From Bacteroidales bacterium (lineage in GTDB: Bacteria > Bacteroidota > Bacteroidia > Bacteroidales > F082), in assembly GCA_024762735.1 (NCBI GenBank), contig JANTGU010000019.1, forward strand, positions 1 to 16,233: a stretch of DNA of 16,233 nt. The letters run 5' to 3'. The notes beneath the pieces are model-generated. The model saw only the letters and a program-made list of their open reading frames with translations. It was not told where the DNA came from and made no database searches. Both the position numbers and the translations under genes were made by a program. This document shows, one piece after another, positions 7,159 to 15,031 of this stretch. The stretch's first letter is position 1. Every line of letters starts with the position of its first letter.

Positions 7159-7324
7159 TGAGAATGATCCCTTTATGGACAAAAAAAATAAATCATGGCA
7201 AATACATAAACCCCGTTGTACATTCAATTTTTATCAGCATATCAAAAAGGGAATTAGCCCATTTCCTCCTCATACCTGAAAATTTCCTTTTACCTTTTTA
7301 TACCACTTGATTCGTTTTTTGTAA

Positions 7325-7332
7325 TACCTTTG
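7325..7332 (+). promoter_or_regulatory. Candidate -7 promoter element of ychF
   Basis: TAccTTTG matches the Bacteroidota -7 consensus exactly and lies 59 nt before the ychF ATG. No good -33 element is present at the usual spacing; the nearest TTG ends only 15 nt upstream. The call rests on the -7 element alone. Confidence 0.45.
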
Positions 7333-7391
7333 CTGGTTCAAAATTACCGCATTGTAATTTCTTATTTCTAACCCATTCAACCTGAAAATCA

Positions 7392-8489
7392 ATGGCTTTA
7401 AATTGTGGAATCATCGGTTTGACCAACATTGGAAAAACAACCATTTTTAATTGCATGTCGAACTCCAAAGCGGAGAGTTCAAACTACGCTTTTAGTGCTA
7501 CCAAATCAAACAAGGGAGTGGTGGATGTAATCGACCCGCGCCTTTACGAAATTGATAAATTGATTGAGGCCGACAAGGTGGTGCCGGCTACCGTGGAAAT
7601 CGTTGATGTTCCCGGCCTTGCCAAAGGATCTTCGCAAGGTGAAGGAGTGGGTAACAAGTTTTTAGCGGATATCCAGCAAACCGATGCCCTTATCCATGTA
7701 TTGCGTTGCTTTGACGATGATAATCTTCCGCATATTGAGGGTTCGGTGGATCCCGTTCGTGATATGGAAATCGTGGATTTCGAGCTTCAGGTCCGAGACC
7801 TTGACCTGGTGATGCGTAAGATACAACGTCTTGAAAAGTTAGCAAAAACCGGAAACAAGGATGCTAAAAAGTCTATTGAAACCATGAACATTTACAAGGA
7901 GCACCTTGAAAATATGGGCAATGCCCGCACGGCTCCGGTTTCGGAAGAGGAAGCTGAAATTATTAAGGATATGCAATTGCTAACTGCCAAACCTGTTATT
8001 TACGTGTGTAACGTGGACGATGCTTCTGCCTTGCGGGGTAACGACTATGTGGCTCAGGTCAAAGAGGCGTTGGGCGAGCAGGCAGATAAAGTTATTGTGA
8101 TAGCCGGGGAGCTGGAAGCAGAAATTAGTGAACTGGAAGATGAGGAGGACAGAAGGGAATTTTTACGTGATGCGGGATTGGAAGAGCCGGGCGTAAACAA
8201 GCTGGTGCGTGCTGCCTACGATATATTAAACCTCCAGTCCTTTTTTACAGCTGGGAAAACGGAAAACAGAGCCTGGACCATTAAAAAAGGCATGACAGCA
8301 CCGCAGGCTGCCGGGGTGATTCACAGCGATCTGGAAAGAGGCTTTATCCGCGCCGAGGTAATTGCTTACGAGGACTTGATAAAATATGGTTCGGAACATG
8401 CCGTAAAAGAAGCCGGAAAATTCAGGGTAGAAGGGAAAAATTACGTGGTGCAGGATGGTGATATTCTCAACATAAGGTTTAACGTGTAG
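7392..8489 (+). CDS. ychF: YchF/OLA1-family P-loop ATPase
   Basis: YchF is a ribosome-associated P-loop nucleotidase of the Obg class that prefers ATP to GTP and is linked to translation and stress responses. At 365 residues it has the usual family length. The P-loop is GLTNIGKTT (9-17), switch II is DVPGLAKGSSQGEGVGNKF (72-90), and a coiled-coil insertion lies at about 130-175. The degenerate G4 site is NVDD (207-210); the loss of NKxD explains relaxed GTP specificity in the family. A TGS domain occupies about 282-364, ending in GDILNIRFNV. The P-loop is unusual: the commonest family form is GLPNVGKST, and here proline is threonine and serine is threonine. The segment after it (FSATKSNKGV) also departs from the usual FCTIEPNVG. 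The catalytic lysine K15 is kept. It is probably the first gene of an operon with the next two. Confidence 0.96.
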   Translation: MALNCGIIGLTNIGKTTIFNCMSNSKAESSNYAFSATKSNKGVVDVIDPRLYEIDKLIEADKVVPATVEIVDVPGLAKGSSQGEGVGNKFLADIQQTDALIHVLRCFDDDNLPHIEGSVDPVRDMEIVDFELQVRDLDLVMRKIQRLEKLAKTGNKDAKKSIETMNIYKEHLENMGNARTAPVSEEEAEIIKDMQLLTAKPVIYVCNVDDASALRGNDYVAQVKEALGEQADKVIVIAGELEAEISELEDEEDRREFLRDAGLEEPGVNKLVRAAYDILNLQSFFTAGKTENRAWTIKKGMTAPQAAGVIHSDLERGFIRAEVIAYEDLIKYGSEHAVKEAGKFRVEGKNYVVQDGDILNIRFNV

Positions 8490-8508
8490 CCTCGGGCTCG
8501 GATAAATC

Positions 8509-8522
8509 AGATAATATTATCT
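8509..8522. promoter_or_regulatory. Perfect 14-bp palindrome abutting the DUF2721 start codon
   Basis: AGATAATATTATCT equals its own reverse complement and ends 1 nt before the ATG at 8524, between ychF and the DUF2721 gene. It might be an operator or an RNA fold hiding the start codon. In AT-rich DNA a chance palindrome is also possible. Confidence 0.25.
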
Positions 8523-8523
8523 T

Positions 8524-8997
8524 ATGGCAATAAATTACATCGCGCTCATCCAGAGCATGCTCTCCCCGGGAATTATGATTTCAGCCTGCGGGCTGCTGTT
8601 GCTGGGGATGAATAACAAGTATTCATTAATTGTAAACAGAATCAGAACTTTAACGGCTGAAATGCGCACGTTGGAGTCAGGCCATACATCGGGAGACAGA
8701 ATGGACTGCATCCATCGTCAATTGCCATTACTTAATAAAAGGATGAAGCTGGTGGAAAATGCCGTTTGGCTTTACACTGTGGGTATTGCCTTGTTTATTC
8801 TTGCCATATTTTCCATAGGCATCAATCAGATGAGTGAAGGGGGCCTCGCCATTCAGTTTTCGTTTTTGTTTTTCGTGTTGGGCCTTCTTGTAGTTTTGAT
8901 CGGTATTTTCTTTGCTGCCCGCGAAGTTCGACTGGGGTATCGCATTGTACAACTGGAAATTAATTATGCTGTGGAGTGTTCCAGGAAAGAGCGATAA
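8524..8997 (+). CDS. DUF2721 family membrane protein
   Basis: This is a small integral membrane protein of 157 residues, of unknown function. The N-terminal block LIQSMLSPGIMISACGLLLLGMNNKYSLIVNRIRTL is the family hallmark: a first membrane helix (about 10-28) followed by the conserved N.+Y..IV.RIR motif facing one side of the membrane. A hydrophilic, probably cytoplasmic helical segment occupies about 36-75. Two further membrane helices follow (about 78-98 and 107-128), and the tail is charged. There is no signal peptide or catalytic motif. The gene starts 34 bases after ychF and ends 38 bases before the DUF89 gene on the same strand, so cotranscription is likely. Nothing in the sequence links it functionally to either neighbour. 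Confidence 0.87.
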   Translation: MAINYIALIQSMLSPGIMISACGLLLLGMNNKYSLIVNRIRTLTAEMRTLESGHTSGDRMDCIHRQLPLLNKRMKLVENAVWLYTVGIALFILAIFSIGINQMSEGGLAIQFSFLFFVLGLLVVLIGIFFAAREVRLGYRIVQLEINYAVECSRKER

Positions 8998-9035
8998 AAC
9001 ATTTCGATATTTGGCCATATAAAAAAGGTATATAA

Positions 9036-9884
9036 ATGAAAACCTATCTGGATTGTATCCCCTGCTTTATGCATCAGGCCTTGCGTGCCGCCAAAATGGC
9101 TACTTCGGATGAAAGGGCGATCAAGGAAATTCTTGACCGAACCGGCGATATGGTAAAAACCATACCCATGCAGGCCACCCCGGCGGAGACAGGCATGATG
9201 GTTTATCGAATCGTTAAGGAGGTAACAGGCGTTTATGACCCTTACAAAGCCATCAAAAGGAAACACATTGCGGAAGCTAACTCCATTTACCCCGAGCTTG
9301 AACAGCTGGTAGAAAAGTCGGAGGATAAACTGCTCACGGCCATCCGTATTGCCATTGCCGGCAACGTAATCGATTTGGGAATTAACAAGACCTTTGATAT
9401 TGTTAGCGATGTAAAAAAAATCATGCATCAGGAGTTTGCTGTTTTTGATTACGAGGCCTTTAAGCAAGCGCTTGATGGTGCCAAAAACATTCTCTACCTG
9501 GGAGACAATGCAGGGGAGTCGGTGTTTGACAAGTTACTCATCAAGGCACTGAAAAAGCCGGTAAAGTATGCCGTACGTACCAAGCCTATTATCAATGATA
9601 CTACCATGGAGGATGCCATTGAATCGGGACTGGATTCGGTGGCGGAGTTAGTTGATTCAGGAAGTGAAGCACCTGGCATTATTTTAGATGAGTGTTCGCC
9701 GGCATTTCTGGATACCTTTAACCGGGCTGATCTTGTTATCAGCAAGGGACAGGGCAATTATGAAGGTTTGTCCGATTGCAGTCGACAGGTATTTTTTATG
9801 CTCAAGGCAAAATGTGCTGTTATCTCGAACCATTTAGGCGTTAACGAAGGGGCTATTGTATTAAAGGAATACAGAGCTATTTAA
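9036..9884 (+). CDS. DUF89 family damage-control phosphatase (ARMT1-like), metal-dependent
   Basis: DUF89 proteins are metal-dependent phosphatases that remove side-product or damaged phosphometabolites such as sugar phosphates. This 282-residue protein looks like the stand-alone prokaryotic subfamily with an N-terminal CxxC pair (C7, C10 in DCIPCF). Visible motifs are GNVIDLG (109-115), GDNAGE (156-161), the RTKPIINDTT strand (181-190) and KGQGNYEGL (237-245). D157, N158 and D188 are the likely metal ligands, by comparison with known members. It has no signal peptide, so it is cytoplasmic. AAGG at 9025-9028, 7 nt before the ATG, is one of the few Shine-Dalgarno-like sequences here and supports this start. 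The exact substrate cannot be read from the sequence. The 3' end faces recN across about 190 bases with no clear terminator. Confidence 0.9.
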   Translation: MKTYLDCIPCFMHQALRAAKMATSDERAIKEILDRTGDMVKTIPMQATPAETGMMVYRIVKEVTGVYDPYKAIKRKHIAEANSIYPELEQLVEKSEDKLLTAIRIAIAGNVIDLGINKTFDIVSDVKKIMHQEFAVFDYEAFKQALDGAKNILYLGDNAGESVFDKLLIKALKKPVKYAVRTKPIINDTTMEDAIESGLDSVAELVDSGSEAPGIILDECSPAFLDTFNRADLVISKGQGNYEGLSDCSRQVFFMLKAKCAVISNHLGVNEGAIVLKEYRAI

Positions 9885-10076
9885 GAGCACGTCGTGTTGT
9901 AAACATGAGACTACCCTTGCTTAATAAACCGAACCCCTCATTTTTTTCTCGTTGCAAGGGTGTATTTTGAAGATTTTTCTACTGGAATTTTGAGTCGTGC
10001 CAGGTTCTTAATAATTGTATCAGAATAGGTATTATCGAAAAGTTTCGGGATTGCCCTGGAAATCGGTTTGTCACAT

Positions 10077-11732
10077 TCAATTAAGTAATTCTTTGGCCGC
10101 TTCGCGGGCAACCTGTGAAACGATCTGGTCAGAGAGCATGGAGGCGATTTCTTCTACTCGTTGCTCTTCGTTTAAAAGGGCAATGCGGGTGTGGGTAGTA
10201 TCCTCTTTGCTCTGTTTAAACACCTTGTAATGCTGCGCTGCTTTAGCCGCAATTTGAGGCAGATGGGTTATGACGATAAGCTGATGGCTGCGTGCCATCT
10301 CCTGCATGATGTTGCCAACTTTGCCTGCAATATCGCCCGAAACTCCGGAATCAATCTCGTCGAACACCATGGTTGGCAAAAAGCTTTTTTCGCTTACCAT
10401 CGATTTGATGGCCAACATCAATCGTGAAAGCTCACCTCCGGAGGCAATTTTCGATATCTCCCCGGTAGCCACCCCTTTGTTGGCACTAAACCAAAAGTCA
10501 ACACGGTCGAGGCCGGTGGCCGAAAAGTAATCAAGCGGCGTGTGCTTGATTTCAAAAACAGCATCTTTCATGCCCAGTTTTCGTAACACGGCCTGCAAGG
10601 CTTTGGTAAAAGGAGTAAACCCGGCTTTCCGTTTTTCCGACAAAGCCAAAGCCTCTTTTTTTAACTCTTTTGCTGTAGTAGCAAGGGCTTTGCTTACCTT
10701 TCCAATATCATCTTCAAGATTTGATAGGCCGAGTAACCGGTTCGAAAGCGATTCTTTTATTTCAATCAGTTCGGTCACCGAATTAACACGATGCTTTTGT
10801 TGGAGCCGGTAAATCTCATCCAGCTTCCCGGTGAGTTCAGATAGCTCAGCGGGATTTACTTCCCCTTCCGTTAATAAACCGGCAGTTTCGTCTGCCATAT
10901 CTTTTAACTCGAGCCTTACCGATTCAAACCGTGATAACAGCTCATCTGCTTTGGGGTAAAATCCGGCGATGGCTGACAGGGTCTCTCTTATAAGGGTGAT
11001 CCTGTCGAGCAGATTGGGTTCGTCATCAGCCAGCATAGCATGGGTCATGCTTAAGGCTGTCATCACCTCTTCAGAATGCGATAAAAACTGCTGCCGTTCT
11101 TCCATGGCTTTAAACTGAGTCTCGTCCAGCATGGCTGCTTCCAGCTCGTTAAATTGAAAAGTGATAAAATCCTCTTCTTTCTTTAGCTCCAATTGCTGCT
11201 CCTGCAAAGCCTTCAGCTCAGCTGCAAGGTTGGTGTACTGCTGATAGATTGTCCGATAGCGGGCTAATAATTGGCTGTTGTCGAGGTACCCATCCAGTGC
11301 TTCAAGTTGAAAACTGCTGTTCGACAGCATGAGGGTTTGATGTTGCGAATGAATGTCAACCAATTGGCTTCCCAGTGTTTTGAGTATTGTCAAGGTAACC
11401 GGCGTATCGTTAATAAAAGCCCTGGATTTTCCCGACGGAAGAATTTCTCTTCTGATATAGGTGACAGCATCATAGTCCAGGTCATTTTGGATAAAGAAGG
11501 GTTGTAAATCCAATGCTGAAAGGTCAAATTCGCCTTCGATAACGCACTTTGAAGTTTTATCGCCTAGCACACTAGTGTCGGCACGCTTACCCAGGATGAT
11601 TGACAGGGCACCCAGTAAAATTGATTTTCCTGCACCTGTTTCACCGGTAATGGCCGAGAATCCCCGTTCAAACTTAATGCTCAAAGCGTCGATCAGGGCA
11701 TAATTTTTTATGGAAAGAGAAGTAAGCATCAA
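10077..11732 (-). CDS. recN: DNA repair protein RecN
   Basis: RecN is an SMC-like ATPase that acts early at double-strand breaks, holding DNA ends together for recombination. The 551-residue length matches the family. The Walker A motif GETGAGKS is at 30-37. Long coiled-coil arms occupy about 155-370, interrupted in the middle. The ABC signature GGELSR is at 432-437, and Walker B with the catalytic glutamate is VFDEIDSG (D458, E459). A switch histidine lies in ITHLPQIAA. The start has two adjacent methionines; MLTSLSIKNYAL from the second (ATG at 11729) is the commoner family start. It is the last gene of the minus-strand block, 45 bases after porD. I saw no SOS-type operator upstream. Confidence 0.97.
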   Translation of the reverse strand: MMLTSLSIKNYALIDALSIKFERGFSAITGETGAGKSILLGALSIILGKRADTSVLGDKTSKCVIEGEFDLSALDLQPFFIQNDLDYDAVTYIRREILPSGKSRAFINDTPVTLTILKTLGSQLVDIHSQHQTLMLSNSSFQLEALDGYLDNSQLLARYRTIYQQYTNLAAELKALQEQQLELKKEEDFITFQFNELEAAMLDETQFKAMEERQQFLSHSEEVMTALSMTHAMLADDEPNLLDRITLIRETLSAIAGFYPKADELLSRFESVRLELKDMADETAGLLTEGEVNPAELSELTGKLDEIYRLQQKHRVNSVTELIEIKESLSNRLLGLSNLEDDIGKVSKALATTAKELKKEALALSEKRKAGFTPFTKALQAVLRKLGMKDAVFEIKHTPLDYFSATGLDRVDFWFSANKGVATGEISKIASGGELSRLMLAIKSMVSEKSFLPTMVFDEIDSGVSGDIAGKVGNIMQEMARSHQLIVITHLPQIAAKAAQHYKVFKQSKEDTTHTRIALLNEEQRVEEIASMLSDQIVSQVAREAAKELLN

Positions 11733-11777
11733 ACTTAAATTAATGGGCTGAAAAGCAAAAATAGGAAAAATGCGGGG

Positions 11778-12674
11778 TTAACGCATCACCCTGTTGTATT
11801 TTGAACCGTTGGCCGGGTCGATATCTTTCATGATTTCGAGGAAGTTGCTTTTTTCGGCAGGGTCGCCCTCTTTGAAGATGTTTATCATCTCGTCGCGCTT
11901 GGCTTCAATAATAATTTGTAACAGGTATAAGCCAGGGCGTTTGTTGTAAATATTCTTTAAAAGTTTAAGGCTTTTATTGATTTCGGCTCTTCCTTTCATC
12001 ACATCTTTCGACATCACGTCCAACCCTAAACGGTGATAGCGATAATTAAAAGTCCGTAAATCATTGAAGGATGAGTTCAGAAGGTTTTCAATCAGGCTGT
12101 ACCTGTTTTTAGTTCCGTCAAACGAACCCCATCCTTTTTCGTTGGAGTTTTGGGCAGCGGTAACCACATCCTTGGCTTTTTGAAAGTAGGGTGTGCCGCC
12201 TTGTTCTTCAAAAGAGTCGAAATCCATTCCCAGCATGGTATAGGCATAAAAAGCAAAGATTGAGGTAAGATTGCTGCTGAAAGTGTTATCGGCATATTCC
12301 ATGTTCTGATTGGGAGTGTAGCGAATGTGGATGTCCTTGTCCACCATGTTTAGCAGGGGTGTTTGGTAATCGGTATTAAAAACAGGGCGCTGTTGTACGA
12401 TGTTCAGCGTGCCTTTAAACTCATCGCTCGAAATAGCCTGGTCGATGGTGAGTACCATGGTGCACTCAATGCGCTCTTCAGTTTTAAAGTTGTATCCCGA
12501 CCATTTGCGGTTGTTCATGAAATCGTAGATGGATTGCTTGAGTGACTCAAAAATGGTGGGATCAACGCCTTGTATTTTTGGCGTCTGAATTTGAATCGTG
12601 CAGTATAAATCCTGACTAAAACCCTTAACGGCTACCAGGATTAACAACAATAATATCGCTATTTTTTTTGCCAT
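11778..12674 (-). CDS. porD: DUF4835 family protein, annotated elsewhere as type IX secretion protein PorD
   Basis: This is an exported protein of 298 residues found only in Bacteroidota. A signal peptide is clear (MAKKIAILLLLILVAVKGFSQ, residues 1-21), with no lipobox, so it should reach the periplasm or outer membrane. The mature start QDLYCTIQIQTPKIQGVDPT, the segment MVDKDIHIRYTPNQNMEYADN and the FYAYTMLGMDFDSFEEQGG block are characteristic of DUF4835. No catalytic motif is seen. The family is commonly named PorD because of its association with the type IX secretion/gliding apparatus; how firmly that function is shown I cannot judge from sequence. It starts 2 bases after the coaBC stop and belongs to the bamD-rpoZ-coaBC-porD-recN unit, so it is co-made with an outer-membrane assembly lipoprotein. 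Confidence 0.86.
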   Translation of the reverse strand: MAKKIAILLLLILVAVKGFSQDLYCTIQIQTPKIQGVDPTIFESLKQSIYDFMNNRKWSGYNFKTEERIECTMVLTIDQAISSDEFKGTLNIVQQRPVFNTDYQTPLLNMVDKDIHIRYTPNQNMEYADNTFSSNLTSIFAFYAYTMLGMDFDSFEEQGGTPYFQKAKDVVTAAQNSNEKGWGSFDGTKNRYSLIENLLNSSFNDLRTFNYRYHRLGLDVMSKDVMKGRAEINKSLKLLKNIYNKRPGLYLLQIIIEAKRDEMINIFKEGDPAEKSNFLEIMKDIDPANGSKYNRVMR

Positions 12675-12676
12675 GC

Positions 12677-13876
12677 CTATTTCATGATTTGCTTAATGGT
12701 GTCCACCAACGTGCGGGCAACATCTCTTTTAGACATTAACGGAAGCTCGGTGGGTTTAGTATCGCGATCTATTATTGTTACTTTGTTAGTGGTAACACCA
12801 AACCCGGCTCCTTTATCCTTTAAGGAGTTGAGCACGATCAAATCGAGGTTTTTTCGTTGTAGCTTGGATTGGGCATTGGCCACCTCGTTGTCTGTTTCAA
12901 GCGCGAACCCGATGAGTAACTGGTGCTCCTTTTTAACAGCACCCAATCCTGCCAGGATATCCTTGGTGGGTTCAAGATCAATTTGATGTAAACCATCCTC
13001 CTTTTTAATTTTGGAGGTTGGTTTTTGCTTTGGAGTAAAATCAGCCACTGCGGCAGCCATCACGGCAATGTCGGCATCGGTAAACAGTCTTGAGCAGGCT
13101 TGCTCCATTTGGGAAGCTGTTTGTACCGGGTGAACGGTAATGCCCGTAGCTTCGGCGCTTAAATGCGTGGGGCCCAACACCAAATCAACCCGGGCACCGC
13201 GTGCAGCAAAGGCTTTGGCAATCTCGATTCCCATTAAACCGGAGCTGCTGTTGCCAATAAATCGTACCGGGTCGATGGGTTCGTGGGTGGGGCCTGCCGA
13301 TACCAGGATTTTTTTGTCTTTAAAATCACCGGCAGACTCAAAATAGGTTTTTAATTCCGAAAAAATAATCTCAGGCTCCTGCATGCGGCCTTTTCCTTCC
13401 AATCCACTGGCTAACTCGCCGGCAGTAGGTTCGATAAGATGATAGCCCATTTCCACCAGCCTGGCCACATTTTGTTGAGTGGTAACATGTTTATACATGT
13501 CGAGATCCATGGCAGGGGCCACAAACACCGGGCATCTTGCCGAAAGCACGCTGGCTAAAAGCAGGTTGTCGGTAATGCCGGTTACCATTTTAGCCATGGT
13601 ATTGGCGGTGAGAGGAGCCACAATAATGGCATCGGCCCACAAACCGTTTTCAATGTGGCTGTGCCAGCTGCCATCAGTGGTGTTGTAAAAATCGGTATAA
13701 ACGGGCTGTTCCGACAATACCGACAAGGTAAGCGGGGTGACAAACTCCCTGGCATAAGGGGTTAAAACGACTCTGACGGTAGCACCTTCTTTTTTAAGCA
13801 ACCGGATTAAAAAAGGAACTTTATAGGCGGCAATGCCACCGGTTATGCCAATGAGTATGTTTTTCCCTTTGAGCAT
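12677..13876 (-). CDS. coaBC: Bifunctional phosphopantothenoylcysteine decarboxylase / phosphopantothenate-cysteine ligase (CoaBC, Dfp)
   Basis: CoaBC carries out two steps of coenzyme A synthesis: CTP-dependent joining of cysteine to 4'-phosphopantothenate (CoaB), then FMN-dependent decarboxylation (CoaC). At 399 residues it has the normal fused length. The CoaC flavoprotein domain (about 1-175) shows GITGGIAAYK (10-19), a catalytic histidine in SWHSHIE, and the substrate motif PAMDLDM (121-127). The CoaB domain (about 186-399) shows AGPTHEPIDPVRFIGN, the NSSSG loop, and a lysine-rich CTP-contact region (about 288-299). Two residues differ from the E. coli enzyme: Asp124 replaces the motif asparagine, and Ser157 stands where the flap cysteine is found. 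Both may be usual for this phylum. Since CoaC needs FMN, it is one possible consumer of imported flavin. It lies 4 bases after rpoZ and 2 bases before porD. Confidence 0.96.
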   Translation of the reverse strand: MLKGKNILIGITGGIAAYKVPFLIRLLKKEGATVRVVLTPYAREFVTPLTLSVLSEQPVYTDFYNTTDGSWHSHIENGLWADAIIVAPLTANTMAKMVTGITDNLLLASVLSARCPVFVAPAMDLDMYKHVTTQQNVARLVEMGYHLIEPTAGELASGLEGKGRMQEPEIIFSELKTYFESAGDFKDKKILVSAGPTHEPIDPVRFIGNSSSGLMGIEIAKAFAARGARVDLVLGPTHLSAEATGITVHPVQTASQMEQACSRLFTDADIAVMAAAVADFTPKQKPTSKIKKEDGLHQIDLEPTKDILAGLGAVKKEHQLLIGFALETDNEVANAQSKLQRKNLDLIVLNSLKDKGAGFGVTTNKVTIIDRDTKPTELPLMSKRDVARTLVDTIKQIMK

Positions 13877-13880
13877 TTAC

Positions 13881-14216
13881 TTAAAAACTTTCGGCGGACT
13901 CTTTATGCGGATTGCGGAAATAGATGTCGCCATTTAAAAACTCATGAATGGCCAACAGGGTAGGCTTTGGCAAGCGCTCATAATATTTGGCAATCTCAAT
14001 TTGCTCACGGTTTTCAAAAACCTCTTCCAGGTTGTCGGAATGAGTGGCAAATTCTGAAACTTTCTGGCTTAGCTCTTCCTTAAGCTCAGCAGCAATCTGA
14101 TTGGATCTTTTGGCTAAAATAGCAATGGTTTCATAAATATTACCCGTGTGATCGTAAAACCGGTCTTTCTGACGGGTAACAGCAGTGGTTTCTGTTTTAA
14201 TCTTTTTGTAATCCAT
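13881..14216 (-). CDS. rpoZ: RNA polymerase omega subunit (RpoZ), Bacteroidota type
   Basis: Omega helps fold and stabilise the beta-prime subunit of RNA polymerase. The 111-residue protein has the omega core at about residues 27-49 (IYETIAILAKRSNQIAAELK), the helix that carries the family's conserved RA..I-like pattern. A lineage-typical extension follows, rich in acidic residues and ending in the motif LPKPTLLAIHEFLNGDIYF. It is soluble, with no signal peptide. Its position between bamD (8 bases upstream) and coaBC (4 bases downstream) is the arrangement I would expect in Bacteroidota and supports the call, since omega proteins of this phylum are divergent from the E. coli protein. Confidence 0.87.
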   Translation of the reverse strand: MDYKKIKTETTAVTRQKDRFYDHTGNIYETIAILAKRSNQIAAELKEELSQKVSEFATHSDNLEEVFENREQIEIAKYYERLPKPTLLAIHEFLNGDIYFRNPHKESAESF

Positions 14217-14224
14217 CCGTTTAT

Positions 14225-15019
14225 TTATTTTATATGTTGTTTTGCTTCTTCGTTAATATCTTTTAATTCTTTGAGGTACTTGCTTTCGGGAAAAAGGTAC
14301 TTCAGGCTGTTATACGACTCAACCGTTTTTTCGTAACGTTCTTTTTGTTTCGAGTAGATACTTTTTTCGGCATACTCAAAATTGGTTTTTACCAGATAAT
14401 AAAAAATTTCCTCTTTATAATCAGTATCCGGATAATCATCCATCAGGTTTTCAAAGCTGGTATTGGCCGCCTGGTAACTTCTCATACGGTAGTAAAGTTT
14501 GGCAATGTTAAAGTCTTTTAACTCGAGCTTAGCCCTTAGTTTATCCATTAACTCGTTGGCTTCGGCAACCTTGGGGCTTTTGGGGTACATGTCGATAAAA
14601 CCCTGCAGCTCACTCAAAGCCGTGTAGGTGTTGGTTTGATCAAGACTATAAATAGGGGAAGAGAGGTAATTGCAATAGGCGCTCTGGTATGCACACTCTT
14701 CAGCCTTTTCACCCCTGGGGTACATCTGAATATACTGTTTGTAATAATAGCTTGCAATTTGATAATCATGCGTGTTGTAATAGCATTGTGCCGTCAGGTA
14801 GGTAAGATTCTCTCCTTTTTCGGTGCCACGATAAACCGCTCTCAGAATATCAAAAAACTGTAATGCCTTATTATAATCGCCTTTTTCGTACAAATCCACG
14901 CCGGTTTCATACTTTAAGTCGTTATTACCACTTTTTAATACTTTCTGGTAATTTTTACAACCAAAGCTAAAAACCAGTAAACCAGCTAATAACGATATAA
15001 AAACTAATTTTTTAAACAT
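14225..15019 (-). CDS. bamD: Outer-membrane assembly lipoprotein BamD
   Basis: BamD is the essential lipoprotein of the BAM complex, which inserts beta-barrel proteins such as the TonB-dependent receptors of this window. I place the start at 15019, not at the upstream in-frame ATG at 15109, because the protein then opens with a signal peptide and a lipidation cysteine (LLVFSFGC, C21). The extra 30 residues of the longer frame contain no signal and overlap the promoter region. The 264-residue protein is built of tetratricopeptide-like repeats: VDLYEKGDYNKALQFFDIL, then a YYYKQYIQMYP block, LQGFIDMYPKSP and FENLMDDYPDTDY. The phenylalanine at -2 makes the lipobox slightly unusual. It is the first gene of the five-gene minus-strand unit. 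Confidence 0.92.
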   Translation of the reverse strand: MFKKLVFISLLAGLLVFSFGCKNYQKVLKSGNNDLKYETGVDLYEKGDYNKALQFFDILRAVYRGTEKGENLTYLTAQCYYNTHDYQIASYYYKQYIQMYPRGEKAEECAYQSAYCNYLSSPIYSLDQTNTYTALSELQGFIDMYPKSPKVAEANELMDKLRAKLELKDFNIAKLYYRMRSYQAANTSFENLMDDYPDTDYKEEIFYYLVKTNFEYAEKSIYSKQKERYEKTVESYNSLKYLFPESKYLKELKDINEEAKQHIK

Positions 15020-15023
15020 TGCG

Positions 15024-15031
15024 CAAAAGTA
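15024..15031 (-). promoter_or_regulatory. Candidate -7 promoter element of the bamD operon
   Basis: Read on the minus strand this is TActTTTG, an exact -7 consensus. It ends 4 nt before the bamD ATG at 15019. Nineteen nucleotides upstream is GTTT, a weak -33. If used, the transcript would be leaderless or nearly so. Confidence 0.5.

Larger units (their letters stand above)
6936..7391. other. Non-coding stretch with REP-like palindromes, upstream of ychF
   Basis: No credible gene lies in this stretch of about 450 bases. An 81-codon frame at 7065-7310 lacks a convincing start and runs through the palindromes. The region holds a CCTTTAGG dyad near 6964, a perfect 9-bp-arm hairpin at 7057-7077, an imperfect inverted repeat at 7110-7158, and at its right end the promoter and leader of ychF. 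Confidence 0.6.

Noticed and set aside
7065..7310. An 81-codon plus-strand frame in the intergenic gap
   Set aside because: It runs through the palindromes, has no convincing start or promoter, and the translation looks like random non-coding sequence with no recognisable motif.
8964..9467. A 167-codon minus-strand frame
   Set aside because: It is antisense to the DUF89 gene, which has conserved metal-site motifs on the plus strand.
9912..9962. Inverted repeat ACCCTTGC/GCAAGGGT between the DUF89 gene and recN as a terminator
   Set aside because: The loop is over 30 nt and no T-run follows the right arm, so it does not look like an intrinsic terminator for either gene.
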